A stretch of DNA of 64,000 nucleotides from Sequoia sempervirens (taxonomy: Eukaryota > Streptophyta > Pinopsida > Cupressales > Cupressaceae): NCBI GenBank assembly GCA_007258455.2, contig VDFB02196017.1:1-64000 (forward strand). The letters are read 5' to 3'. Shown here in pieces: positions 1 to 11,159 of the stretch. Under the pieces are notes generated by a model, which was not told the DNA's origin, ran no database searches, and saw nothing but the letters and a program-made list of their open reading frames with translations. The number at the start of each line of letters is the position of its first letter. Positions within the stretch are counted from its first letter, which is position 1. Made by a program: the position numbers and the translations under genes.

Positions 1-2924
1 TTAATCAATTTGAACAAATAATAAAGTAATCAATGATGAGTTACTTTACTAGGTGTTGTGGATTTTCTCAACTTTTGCATTTTCATGACAAATAATAAAG
101 TAATTTATAAACCATTACTTTATTACTTGCTTACATTTTCTATTTTCATTTACAATCATACAAAATCAAGGGGGGCGACCTTATATTTGACCTTACATAT
201 TATGCTAAAGGAGACTAAGACATATGCAATTCAAAGGAATTGCATTAGTTTATGAAGGGAAATATTTAAAACAAAGGCAAAAAGCCTTTTGCTCCATCAA
301 CAAAAAATAGGGTTAGAGAAACCCTAAAAGACAAAACCTATGACATTTCTTCATTTCACCTTCATTTTGCAATCTTCATTCATGGTTACTCTGTTGGTTT
401 AGGAGCTTCCATGCTAGGGTTTGAACTTTAATGGACATTTCTGGAGCTTTTGTAGACTCTTCCTTTTAGACACATGCTTGGCCATGTGGTATGTTCCATT
501 TCCTGCTTTCTCAATGATGCATTTCTCTCAAAAATTGTGAAGGAAAATCTATACTTCTATTTATTTGTCACAGAGAATGATAAAAGAGATTTTTCACTCT
601 GCATTTTCACTTTGCATTTTAAAATTTCTATAAGAAAAGATAAAAAATTTGCATCTCCTTTGAAATTTTTGGATATGTCGACTATATATACCCTTATTTG
701 TAGGTCGTGACTTTTGTAAGATGTTTTTTAAAAGACCATGGTCACAAGAATTAACTGTAGGAATAGGTTTTGATTCAGTTAAAAATGATTCTTTTCTTTT
801 GGATAACTCAAGTGCTCAGCCGTTTGAGAAGCATTGTACCTTACTGTATATGCAAATTTATTTGAGGCTTCTTTTTTCAAGCTTCTAGGTATTTTCTTAT
901 GTCGTGATTTCCATTTATTCTCTGCCTGTGACAAAAATGGAACTCCCTCTATGCTTGAGGGTTTCCACCTTATTATGGCCAAGGGTTTGATCGAGCTTTC
1001 TTGAGGGCTCTTCATGTTTCTGGATCTACTACTCGGCCATGGCTCCATTGTTTGAGAATTCTACCATGGAACACTACAATATCACTATGGATTGACCTCT
1101 ATAAATGTCACTGCATTTTAGGATAAAATTTACAAAGAATAGTAGTAGAAACATGACTTCCTCAAGACTCTATTCACTATGCTATGACAGTCTTGTGATT
1201 TTCCTCTCCATTTGAGATGATTGGCATAACATCTTTGAGTACTGTCTCTTATTGCCTATGAGTATTATCATATTTTTATAGCTTTAAACACAACCATAAG
1301 TTGTCCTTTTCTAACCTCTCGATGCTATAACTTGGCTTTGAAGACTATATTTTTATGCATGATATCTTTTGCACCTTGAAATGGTTATGTGATTGTGATC
1401 ATGCATTTATAAGAATGTGATAAGCATGAAAGGAATGTTGCATATATATGACTGTCCTTGTCTTTATGTTATTTTTTTCCTTCTTTAGTCTCATAACTAT
1501 CATGCTTGTGATTGTCATCAAGCAATATTCCCTTATGAATTTATTTTGACTGTGTATGCATTATTAAGAATGTCATTTTCTACATTGGGAAGTCATATCA
1601 GACCTTGTTCTCTTTATGGTGACTAGATTGTTTGCATGGTCTTTGCTTATGTTGGTGGATGCCATTGGTCATAAACACTATCCCTTGTATGTGAACCTTG
1701 CATGTCATCTATTGTCCTTTGTTAATAGACTATCCTACTTTTGAAACAATATTCATAGTATTTATGCACTGTGTTATCCCATAATAGTGATAATAGAGTG
1801 AAATGATTAAATCTTGGCATGTATGTTTCTGGTGCCTCCATTGATGATATGTTGCTTTGTAAGCATAATGTATTCATTGATAGATGATATGCTTCTTTAG
1901 AAACTTGTAGTGACTGTGATAATTGAAGTCAATTCCATTGATTAAAATATACTTCATATCCCCTCTAAAAATTCAAGAGAGCAACATGTTGGGCTCAACC
2001 CTTGTGGGAGCCCATTTTTCTCCACATGTTGTGATTTCAAACCATGAAAACATAGAATATCAAATGAACCTATACCTACACAGTGAACAAACATGTTAGC
2101 AAAACAATGAAGTTGAAAGCTTCCAATGATGCATTAATTCTTCTATTCTTGAATGTTTGTGAAATCTGCATATCTAATCAAATGATTTATATGAGTATAT
2201 TATATATCTATTGATGTATGCATATGAAGAGAAATTTGATCCTAAGATCTAACACAATACATTCATCCCTTGTAGGTATTTCTGGAGTGATAATGGAAGG
2301 AGCTAGAGCTGGAGCAACTGAAACTGAAGACACAACTGACAACTTCATGATTCGTCATTCAGGAAATGATAGATCAAACTTCCTTTCATGTTAATTACTT
2401 CTTCAGTTGTATAGTTTATTCTTTATGTTTCATTTCATCATGTATTTCTTGAAGTTACTCCCATGGCTTATGTGGGACATCATATTTTGTACAATTAATA
2501 AAACAACGATTCTTTTATGCAAATTGTGTAATATTTTCTATTGTAAAACATTTGCATAATACTTCATTTGAAGACATCTTTTGTGCAATGACAAAACATT
2601 AGTAGAAATTTGTATGTATCTTTCTTCTTTAGCTGCAAATACTTGCTTCAACTCTACCTGATTGATTTGTAAGCAAAAATTAGGTAACAAGATCTAAAAT
2701 TTTATTTTACAGCATTAAAAACCTTTTTTATGTGCTTCTGTTTGCTAGTGTTAGATATCTAATTTAGTTTACTTAGTTTTTATTTCATTCATTTAAATAT
2801 ATCTAGCTTACTTTAGTTCATTTCGTGCATTTCTTATTTCCAAAATTTGATTTACAACATTTCATTTTTAGATTGTTGCATAATGTAATCAACAAATTAC
2901 CTTATTTAGAATCTAAAAATTGCA
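1..2924. other. AT-rich DNA with no recognisable gene
   Basis: No ORF here looks like a known protein; the ORFs are short and stop-bounded. The text resembles untranslated or old transposon DNA (for example an AAACCCTAAAAG-like stretch near 315-335), but I find no LTR ends, primer site or polyprotein motif that would assign it. Confidence 0.5.
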
Positions 2925-3530
2925 TTGCATTTCATCATGGATATGTTCTTTGGTAAGCTTTGGATATCTTTGAAATCATTAGTAGATGTGTCAAGTTATG
3001 CTTTTGGAAATGATCCTAATGAAATTGAACTCACTCATGCTCACTCAAATCCTAATGAATGTCCTCGTAATGTTCAAATCATTGGAGAAGATGATGACAA
3101 CACGAAAAACTTCATAAACGATTTCCTTAACAACCTTGAGACCAATCCATCCTTTTATCCTTCTATAAAAAAACCAACACAACTTGAGATGTTTGGTCAT
3201 TTACACCTTGAGACTGATACACAAACTGAGCCTAATCCCCCTATAATAGGTGATCCTAGCACCTCTAATCAAACAAACATTCAACCATCCTATGTTAACA
3301 AAGTAACCAACACATCAATCAATCTAGAAGAGAGATATGGGAAAGGCTTCACGATCTTAAGTAAACAAGGATGTGATACAACAAGTGAGCATGAAATTCA
3401 TCAAATCCTAGAGAAAATACCAATTGAATATGCCAAAGGGATAGGATATCAAGATCCTCCCCTTGACATAAGTTTCCTCCTTCCTAAACAACAACCAATG
3501 TCTCATAGCAATGATAAGTGTGATCAATGA
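2925..3530 (+). CDS. Hypothetical 201-residue ORF, possibly a retroelement fragment
   Basis: This is the longest open frame in the first 11 kb. The product is acidic and Asn/Pro/Thr-rich without membrane segments. Residues about 136-177 contain a glycine-spaced stretch (RYGKGFTILSKQG ... YAKGIGYQDPP) that loosely recalls the G-patch found between gag and protease in some plant gypsy elements; this is a weak resemblance, not an assignment. It lies just outside an antisense LTR-like block (3650-4990), and codon content is as AT-rich as the surroundings. No splice-linked exons or promoter could be recognised. It may be a decayed retroelement ORF or a chance open frame. The start is simply the first ATG; an internal ATG lies five codons downstream. 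Confidence 0.3.
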   Translation: MHFIMDMFFGKLWISLKSLVDVSSYAFGNDPNEIELTHAHSNPNECPRNVQIIGEDDDNTKNFINDFLNNLETNPSFYPSIKKPTQLEMFGHLHLETDTQTEPNPPIIGDPSTSNQTNIQPSYVNKVTNTSINLEERYGKGFTILSKQGCDTTSEHEIHQILEKIPIEYAKGIGYQDPPLDISFLLPKQQPMSHSNDKCDQ

Positions 3531-3649
3531 CATGTAGTATAGGTTAACTACACCCAATCCATACAAATTCGAGGCATATTTAACCCACTAAGCATCAATC
3601 CCAATAAGATCATTCATTGTAAACAAATACAAAGAAGCTATTAAAACTA

Positions 3650-4990
3650 ACATTCTAAATCATGAAAGCTTGACAAACCTCTAATCTAAGACATTGAAAC
3701 TTATCCTATTGGGGGAGTGGTGTCGCATTGATGTGGAATGGCGACCCTTTCCCAATCCCTTGGATAATGAGCTTGTTATGATTGATTCTATTGAAGATAA
3801 TCGACAAAATCGATGAAATATGTGTGATGAAACATGATTTAAAGCTAAATTAACATGATGCAAGCTATTTTAACATGATGTATTCTAAGATGATTGATAT
3901 GGGTATATGCAAATCTTCTCTAAAAGAAGTTTAAGCTAAAAAAGATTCAAAACCTAATTACACAATACTAAATGGATGCATTTATGTTAACATGGAAGCC
4001 ATTAATGGAAGCTAAGCTAATATGCAAGTAAATAAAACTAAAATAATGTAAAATGTGAGTGCAAGTGAGTGTTTTTAACAGCATAAGTTTGATATTTAAA
4101 AGATGGATCCATTTGTCTCCAAATAGTGACCTATTTATAGGAAAGCAAATGAGAAATAGATGGTTGAGATCAAAAAGGTTAATCAATGGTCAAGGATGTA
4201 AGAAGTTGGAGGCATGGATGATGGATTCTCATCAACAAATGAGAATCAATATTAATATTTAATCAAGGGTTCACCTTTGTCCAAACAAACACACTTTCAA
4301 CTTTCCCAAGAGGTCACAAGTTAACTTGCACATAAAGTTTTGTAGGTTTGTTACAAAGGAGAATATTCCTTTTCTTCAAATGAGTGAAGAAAGAGAATAT
4401 TCTTTGGAATATTCTCATGCATGAGGGAAATAGACATTTAGCAAATTAAAACAAAGTTTTAATGTGCAAAAGGGGAAGGAATATTCCATGGGAATATTCC
4501 TATTGGAGGAATGTGCAAAGGAGGAATATTCCCTTAGAATATTCCATTGCAAGTGGGGGGAATTAGATGAATTAGGTAATTTCATAATTAAATAAGGTTT
4601 TAATTATGAAAATTAGGGGAATTTCATGATATTCATTAAATAAAGTGATTTAATGAAAAAGGGGAAAGTGGGATGATATTTAATTAAATAACTTAGGGTT
4701 ATTTAATTAAATAAGAAGAATCGGGGATTTAAATTAAATAACTTGATGTATTTAATTTAATAAGATGAAATGTTAGAATGAAAGGGGGTGAATTAACCCA
4801 ATTAGATTAATTAGATCAATAGATGAATATGATGACATTAATTAAATAGCTAGGAAAATTTAATTAATTAAGTGAAAAGAGGATGGGTTTTAGGAGGAAA
4901 TGATGTTAGTTAGCCAATATGATCCATATAGACATTTTTAAGTGTCTAGAATAAGGATAATAGGATCATCTTAGGTCCTCCTCATCATCA
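3650..4990 (-). repeat. LTR-like block, antisense (solo or orphan LTR)
   Basis: Read on the minus strand this resembles the plus-strand block at 34860-35640: both have AT-rich TTTAATTAAATAA runs, GAATATTCC-type motifs, a TATA box, and then a shared stretch with GGGATTGGGAAAGG-like text, a CACATCAA motif and a run of C before an ATAGGAT/ATGGGAT motif. That layout (U3, TATA, transcribed leader) is typical of an LTR. I could not find matching partner ends or a target duplication, so the edges are approximate. Confidence 0.45.
4131..4140 (-). promoter_or_regulatory. TATA box of the antisense LTR-like block
   Basis: On the minus strand the bases read CTATAAATAG, a strong plant TATA box, placed midway in the LTR-like block as expected for an LTR promoter. 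Confidence 0.4.
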
Positions 4991-5059
4991 TCTAACTCAA
5001 AAATTTGGTGAATCTAGCAAGCAATGAAGGCCTTACAAACTAAAGAAACTAAAGTTCCC

Positions 5060-5250
5060 TTGTCCCATGTATGCAACTGAAAGAACCTTACACATAATTC
5101 TAAGTCAAGGACTTATAGCATTACCACCCATGAAAGAACATTCAAAACCATATCCTAAGAATGAAAAAATTCCACATTTTCGATACCATAGAGTTCTTGG
5201 ACATTGTACTGATGAGTTTCATGCTTTAAAATAAATATTTAAAAAGTTTG
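5060..5250 (+). pseudogene. Gypsy gag C-terminal remnant
   Basis: The plus strand encodes QGLIALPPMKEHSKPYPKN followed by KIPHFRYHRVLGHCTDEF and HALK. This matches the C-terminal gag pattern of plant Ty3/gypsy elements, where a short GLI-LPPM linker precedes a zinc-knuckle-like Cys-X2-His-X4-GH-X2-(D/E)-C motif and a LKN helix. Both outer cysteines are replaced here (by His/Phe and by Phe), and the frame stops straight after ALK. No protease or polymerase follows. It is therefore a fragment, lying beside the antisense LTR-like block and perhaps from the same or a related element. Confidence 0.55.
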
Positions 5251-5280
5251 ATATCATAGAAATAATCCCTTAAAGCATGT

Positions 5281-7026
5281 CCTTTCACTCCTTGCCATGT
5301 AATAGTTTTAGGATCATAATATTCTCACTATTACATGCTCTTTCTCATCACATTCCTTGGCTCATTCTTGTCTTGCACACAGTGGGGGAAAGAATTAGAT
5401 AGCCTTGTCCTAGTTTGGCACTTTTTGTTGTCCCTTTGGCTAGTTGTCTGCCTTCCATATATTAATATGAACAAGATTGGGATGTGGATGACCTACTATA
5501 GCTTTACTCGCATGTGCCTTACTAGTCTTATCTTTATTTTCTTTTTCATGTTATGTGTGTAATGTGATATCCTCATATTGTTCTATTTGGTACCTCTCAC
5601 TTTATGACATTCCTCTATTTGTACCTACATTCTTCTCTATGTCGTAAACATTTATCTTTTTCATTTTTCTTGTGTTTTCCTTTTGGGGATGACATAAGGC
5701 ATCGAGACATTTAGGTCTCTTCCATGTTGACCCAAAATATTTTTCTTTGTTTTTGCTCTCTTTTTGTCATTATTCTTGCTCCATGAGTATTTGGGGAATG
5801 ATGATAATTCTGAGCTCTCTAAAAATATGGTAGCAAAGACATACTGACCTCAAATTCATGGATCCCTTATGTGATTTTTGGGATTTCATTTTGGGGGAAA
5901 CCCCTTTTCATGACATGCTCTATTTGGAAACATATGACTTGGCATAGGGATTTCTAAATAAGCTCTCATGTCCTCTTTATTGTTAGCATTTATCATTTTG
6001 TACTTAAAATTAATTGCTCACAGCATGGTGTTTAGCAATTTCTTTAAAGTGGGGGCATACATTGTCATTATTCTTTTGCATATTACAACTTATTTTTCAT
6101 CATTTAGTCTTTTTACTTCATGTGATGCATCTTTTTCTTTGTGGTGACATTGGGCATGATGTCCCTCAAGAGCGTGATCTCTCTTAGCATATTATATTCC
6201 TCTTAGTGGCTTGATGTGACACACTGCATCCCCTAAGTTGTGAATATTCTATTCTTTAACTGGTCCTCTCTTGGAGACATTAGGAATGATGTTCCCTAAG
6301 TTAAGACCTTACATGAACTAAGCAAAAATCCATTGAATGTACCTTACACTATTTTGCATTTACAATAATTGTTATATGGCCACCTTGCATAACACACTTT
6401 GCTTTCCTATGGAGCCATCTTGTTTGTTCATGGGTGTCAAGCATACAAAGTTTTGCTTGCCTCATGAATCCTGTTTTTCATGTTGTGTGGTGCCTTATCA
6501 AAGTTATCAAGAGGTATAGCTTTGGTATGGTTAACATACGAGAGCTAAAATAAGGCATGACTTTCCCATATCCACTTGTTTGTTTGTGTGAGCGCATACC
6601 AACCATGTGTGTATGTGTATTGTTGGGGGCTCACCTAGTGGATGGCTTGAGGTTCCACTAGCCCTTGTGAGTGTGCATTGGTTTGCATAGTGGAAATTGT
6701 GTCCCAATTGTAAATTTTTTGGAAAAATAGCTTAGATTTGTTCCACATCGCGTTGGAAAAATGGTTGAAGCTTGATCCACCCCTTTTGTTTTTCCTTTCT
6801 TATGTCTTTGGCAGTGTATGCTTGTATCTTTTTGTTATTTCATACATTATTCATATGTGTGTTCTTTTGTTCTTATGTTGGTTTTCCATAGGATCTTGAT
6901 CTTGGGGGCTTGCACAACCCTCTTGATCGTTCTCATCCTATCTCACTAAAATTGGTACACTTGGACCCCTCTTGATGCGAATTTGTCTACTTTAGTGTGA
7001 GTTTGAAGAAAGTTCCTCCTATCACT
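5281..7026. other. Non-coding DNA between gypsy scraps
   Basis: No protein motif is visible. Several GTGGGGGC-type purine tracts occur (near 6049 and 6625), as is common in the 3' non-coding part of plant gypsy elements, so this may be the untranslated tail of a decayed element. Confidence 0.35.
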
Positions 7027-7036
7027 AAAGTGGGGG
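7027..7036 (+). promoter_or_regulatory. Polypurine-tract-like motif
   Basis: AAAGTGGGGG lies immediately before an LTR-like block and would serve as the plus-strand primer of a retrotransposon. Inferred from position only. Confidence 0.35.
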
Positions 7037-8750
7037 CTAAATTTAGTGTAGAAAAATGTATCCATTTACATTTTCATACTTGTTTGGGCCCTCCCTACTA
7101 AAATATTTGGGTTTCTTTATGCCTTATTTGGTCTTATTTTGCATCCACAAGCCTTATTTAATGCATCTTTCCAAGGATAATCCTGAAACATATCTAATGA
7201 CCAATCATAATTTAATGTTTTTGGGTTGTGTGTCTCAGATTTAATGATCTAGGACTCATATGCCACCTTGGGCATATGGGTCCCACCTAAGTTTCGGGGC
7301 ATAAACTTGAAATTGGCATAAAACTTAACTTTTCTTGAAATTTGTGTCCCAAGCTTAGCCTATTGGGACTCATACGCCCCAACTGGTGTATGAGTCTTTT
7401 AGTTTGGACCTATTTTGAATTCAAATTCTTGGCAGGATTTTATTCTCCTAGATATGATGTTGGCTTGTAGTGTTGTAATTTCGAAATTTGGCATAAAAAG
7501 TATAAATAAAAGGTTATTTCATATGTTTTCTCCTAACCAGATTTAGCAACTTTTATGAACAAGTATTCTAGAAAATTTATGATCACAAGAGCATTCAAGA
7601 GTTGATTATCAAGTTTTTTGGAGAATCAGTTCAAGAAGCAAGCATCATGTCAAAGTCATCATGCATCATGTTTGTTTTTTATCTAACATTTGTGATGTAG
7701 GTTCTTATGATTCAAGCAAGCATTCAAGTCAAGATCCATATCATTCAATCAAGATTCAAGATATACAAACATGCTATTCATGTTTCATACAAGATTATAG
7801 CCTTTTTTACAAGGGTTTGGTGAGTTGAAACATAGCATATTGTTCATTTATAATTCCTTCATTCTATTTGATTTCATTTCAAGGTTTGATTACCAAAATG
7901 GGGTTTGACCAAGGCAAACTCCTATCCACTTTAAAAAAAAAAAATCTCCTCTACATGTGTTATTGCAAATCTAGGTGTTTTGGACTTGAAGATCCTTTGA
8001 ACACTAAGTTGAAAGATTGAAGAAAGTTCTCAAAATTTTCAGAAAGTTGTCAAAATTTTCATAAAGTTGTCATCTTCATGAAAAGTCACCTATAGGTCAG
8101 AATTCAGAATTTTAGACTCGGAGATCAAAAGAGAGAGAAGCTACAAAATATCACTAGAGGATATTAGAGTTTAAGATCAACCTTGATATTGGGACTAAAT
8201 CACTACTTGTGGCGTATGAGTCCCAGTATACGAGTTGCAGATTCTGGTTTCAACCCAAAACCCTAAATTGGGAATAAATCACCCAGTCTGGCATATGAGT
8301 CCCAATGAGCATCAAAAGTCATAATTTTATGATTACAAATCTTGTTTCAAGAATCTTTAGTTTTCTAGGTTCCCCTTTGTTCATTATTAGTTCACTATTC
8401 GGATTTTCAATTTAATATTCTAGGTTACATAGCTAGATTTGTATATCATTTACATTTCTTTCTTTCCAAGCCTTTGCTTGGTGGTGAACCCCCTTTTCTA
8501 TCTTTAATCACACAAAATAAAATATCCCTAGTATCCCATCCATCAATTGAGTTTCTTGATTGAAGGATCTCTAGGGTTCCTTGAATGAACTAGAGTAAAA
8601 TAGGCCCTTACCCCTAGGTTCCATCTCCCAAAAGGTAGGAACCCCTATTCCCTATTTCTAAGTGTTCAATCATCAAGGAAAGGAACATAATAAATAGATT
8701 TGTAAATTTAAGGAACATTAACAAGAAAAAGTACATCATAATGGATTAAA
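7037..8750 (+). repeat. LTR-like block with TATA box
   Basis: The block follows a purine tract and carries a TATA box at 7501-7507 (TATAAAT within a TATAAATAAAAG context), then a leader rich in CATTCAAG/TCAAGATTCAAG repeats. A motif close to CATATGAGTCCCA recurs at about 7275, 7370, 8217 and 8292. The right edge and partner LTR were not identified, so LTR identity is inference. Confidence 0.35.
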
Positions 8751-8889
8751 TCTAACACCCTAAAATATTTATGAGAACTACAGTAAAACTAAATAGATTT
8801 TTTTCATGTACATAATGTTTGCATAAATAAAATTCAATATTATAATCATTTAACGCATTAATAAGGATTTTATTTATTGAGGTCCTTAA

Positions 8890-10404
8890 TCTTTTCTCAC
8901 CTATGTGACCCATACTTTAATGTTATAACATTTTTTACCCTATTGGTAGCTTATTTTTCAAAGCATGAACACCCATGGGTACCTAGAAAGAACAACCATC
9001 AATTTTTAAAAAAAAAATACATCTTTTTTGTTGGTTACAATGGTGAAGGTAATGATTTTGTAGATCTCTTTACTATACCTGAATTGAATAGTTCTATTAC
9101 ATTGAACCATACAAAAAATGTAGCTAAAAAAAAGTGCAAATATAAACACCCTTAGAAAGAACCATATCTCCTTTGACCATATATCCTATGGCCATCTTAC
9201 ACCCACCACTTGAGAAGAAAACATATACACCTGCATATTTTAGTTTAATTATAGAAATAAGGTTTTGTTTCAAACTAGGATATGTTGCACATCATTGATC
9301 CCCTTCACTCATCCATAAATAAATAAAATTAGGACTCTACCATGGAAAATAATATTTAGATTGGAATCATATCCAAGATATTCCTTACCAACATCATATT
9401 CATGTTATTTTGTAATCCAACCTTGATGTGAGGTCATGTGGAAAGAGGAACCAAAGTCCATCAACCATGCACCTTCTATTAAATGAGTAGCTAAGGACTC
9501 ACAAAAATATCACCTTCATTAGGTGGGAGGATCTCTTAGACTCTTCATTAGAATCTATTTTTTCTCCTCCTTTAAGTATCTTCTTATATATCTAGCTTTG
9601 TCATAGTTCCAATATTTCATCTTGAAATTACTTGGAGATTTGGATCTCCCACAGGTTTTAGATCTAGTCTCATCTTGCTTCTTGTCCGTATTTATTTTTT
9701 ACTTGTATCTTTCAAAAACTACTAGGGCTTCCCTAGTCTTGAATGAAAAAATTATTGTGCATTTATTTATAATTAAAATATGTAACTATGTCTATCTTCA
9801 ACTAGGTTGTCATGATCCAATGACCATAACTAAGTGGTCCTATGAATCTAGAAAATAATATAGAAAAATCATACACCAATCCTCCTCCATGTCCATTCCC
9901 ATAGATTTAAACTAGGTAATTACCATATTCAAGGCATTTACATGTTTGACCAAAGACCTGCCACCCTCCATCTTGAGGGTATACAACTTATCTCTCAAGA
10001 AAATATTATTCACTAGGGATTTAAATTGATACATTTCTCCAAGATTATTCCAAAGGGTTGTTGTGGTATTTTATTTATACACATTTAGCAATACTAAATT
10101 AGCCAATGCGAATCTAATGAGACTTTTTATTTTTATATCTTTCTTATCTAAATTGTCTTGTGATGTAGTTATGGGTTTGGATCTAGATTGTATAACCCAT
10201 ATATCTTGGTCTATGAGCACATCCTCCATCTTGATATTCCACAACTTAAATGTTGTGCCTAAGAACTTCTCCATCTCTATCCTTAATTTGGTTTTCATCT
10301 CCTCCTAAAGCAAGATCAAAAACCTCCCTACACAAACTCCTACTCAAGTAAAGGTTAGTAGAAAAACACTCTAAGTCTAACACCTAGAATACGAGTTGAT
10401 CAAT
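8890..10404 (-). pseudogene. Antisense copia gag-protease remnant (copia-4)
   Basis: Reading leftward, the gag start resembles that of copia-1 in this window: EMEKFLGTTFKLWNIKMEDV here against EVEKFSGNNFEMWKLKMEDL there. Below it come the gag helices (LGEMYQ, SLVNNIFLR, LYTLKMEGG), then a copia protease site reading AWLMDFGSSFHMT at about 9425-9475, where the expected Asp-Ser-Gly is Asp-Phe-Gly, and the following GKEYLG and VKGIND stretches. Frameshifts and stops break every domain. Integrase, reverse transcriptase and 3' LTR are missing, so the element is truncated at about 8.9 kb. It is a relative of copia-1 in the opposite orientation. Confidence 0.75.
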
Positions 10405-10415
10405 CTCTGATACCA
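10405..10415 (-). promoter_or_regulatory. Primer binding site of copia-4
   Basis: The minus strand reads TGGTATCAGAG, complementary to the 3' end of initiator Met-tRNA, directly beside the LTR as expected for plant copia elements. Confidence 0.75.
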
Positions 10416-10950
10416 AATTAAAGAAAGCAATGTACGTGAAAATAATTCTTAGACTATAATTTTGAGAGTATTGTGTAAATTTTAATCTTTTAATAATTAT
10501 ATAAAAGAAGAAACATATAGAAACGTAAAATAAATAATATATTCAATAACATAGTTGTATGTGGGGAAAACCCTTTTAGGAGAAAATCCAACTCCAAAGA
10601 AGCCCAATGTATTATTTAGTAAACAAAATAGTTACAATGCAATTGTAGAGAAAGCCTTCATATGATTATCACCAATAAGAGATCTAGAGGAATTTTGATA
10701 GCTTAGCAAGATTTCTAAACTCTCACACAACCTCCATATCAAGAACCTAATATAGGAGATACAATACATGAAACTATAAAATGATAATTATAAAATCATG
10801 AGCTAAAGCAACCCAAAAGTGGTGCCTAAATCAATATATTTGAAATCCAACACCTAAATCTCAAGATGATTCAACATTCTAAAAATAACATATTCCTTCC
10901 ACTTGTCATAACCTCATTATAATCCACTTGCCAAATTGGGTGCTCCATTT
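10416..10950 (-). repeat. 5' LTR of antisense copia-4 (outer edge approximate)
   Basis: The block contains GGGGAAAACCCTTTTAGGAG at 10563-10582, the reverse complement of a conserved part of the copia-1 LTR (TTTCTCCCAAAAGGGTTTTC region near 19560). Its distance from the primer-site edge matches that in copia-1. The distal edge is not clear because gypsy-A starts at 11160. Confidence 0.55.
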
Positions 10951-11154
10951 TCTTTCCATTATCTCCAATCAAATATTTCTTATAGTGTTTTATATCATGC
11001 ACCATAAGTTGGTCAACAATTGTAACTCCCCCTTTATATCTCTTTTATGTGTCCAACATGTTTTTATATTTCCTATAAAAAGTTTTACATGCCATAAATT
11101 TAATCTATGGGGCTAATTGGGACATTTAAAAAAATAGAACTTGAAGAGACCTAC

Positions 11155-11159
11155 ATAAT
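11155..11159. repeat. Left target-site duplication of gypsy-A
   Basis: ATAAT, matching 32182-32186 more than 21 kb away. Confidence 0.8.

Noticed and set aside
779..1048. 89-codon minus-strand ORF
   Set aside because: No recognisable domain, no splice context and no partner ORFs; compatible with chance.
5335..5562. 75-codon hydrophobic ORF that looks like a membrane protein
   Set aside because: T-rich DNA gives Leu/Phe-rich frames by chance; there is no family likeness, and plus-strand stops surround it.
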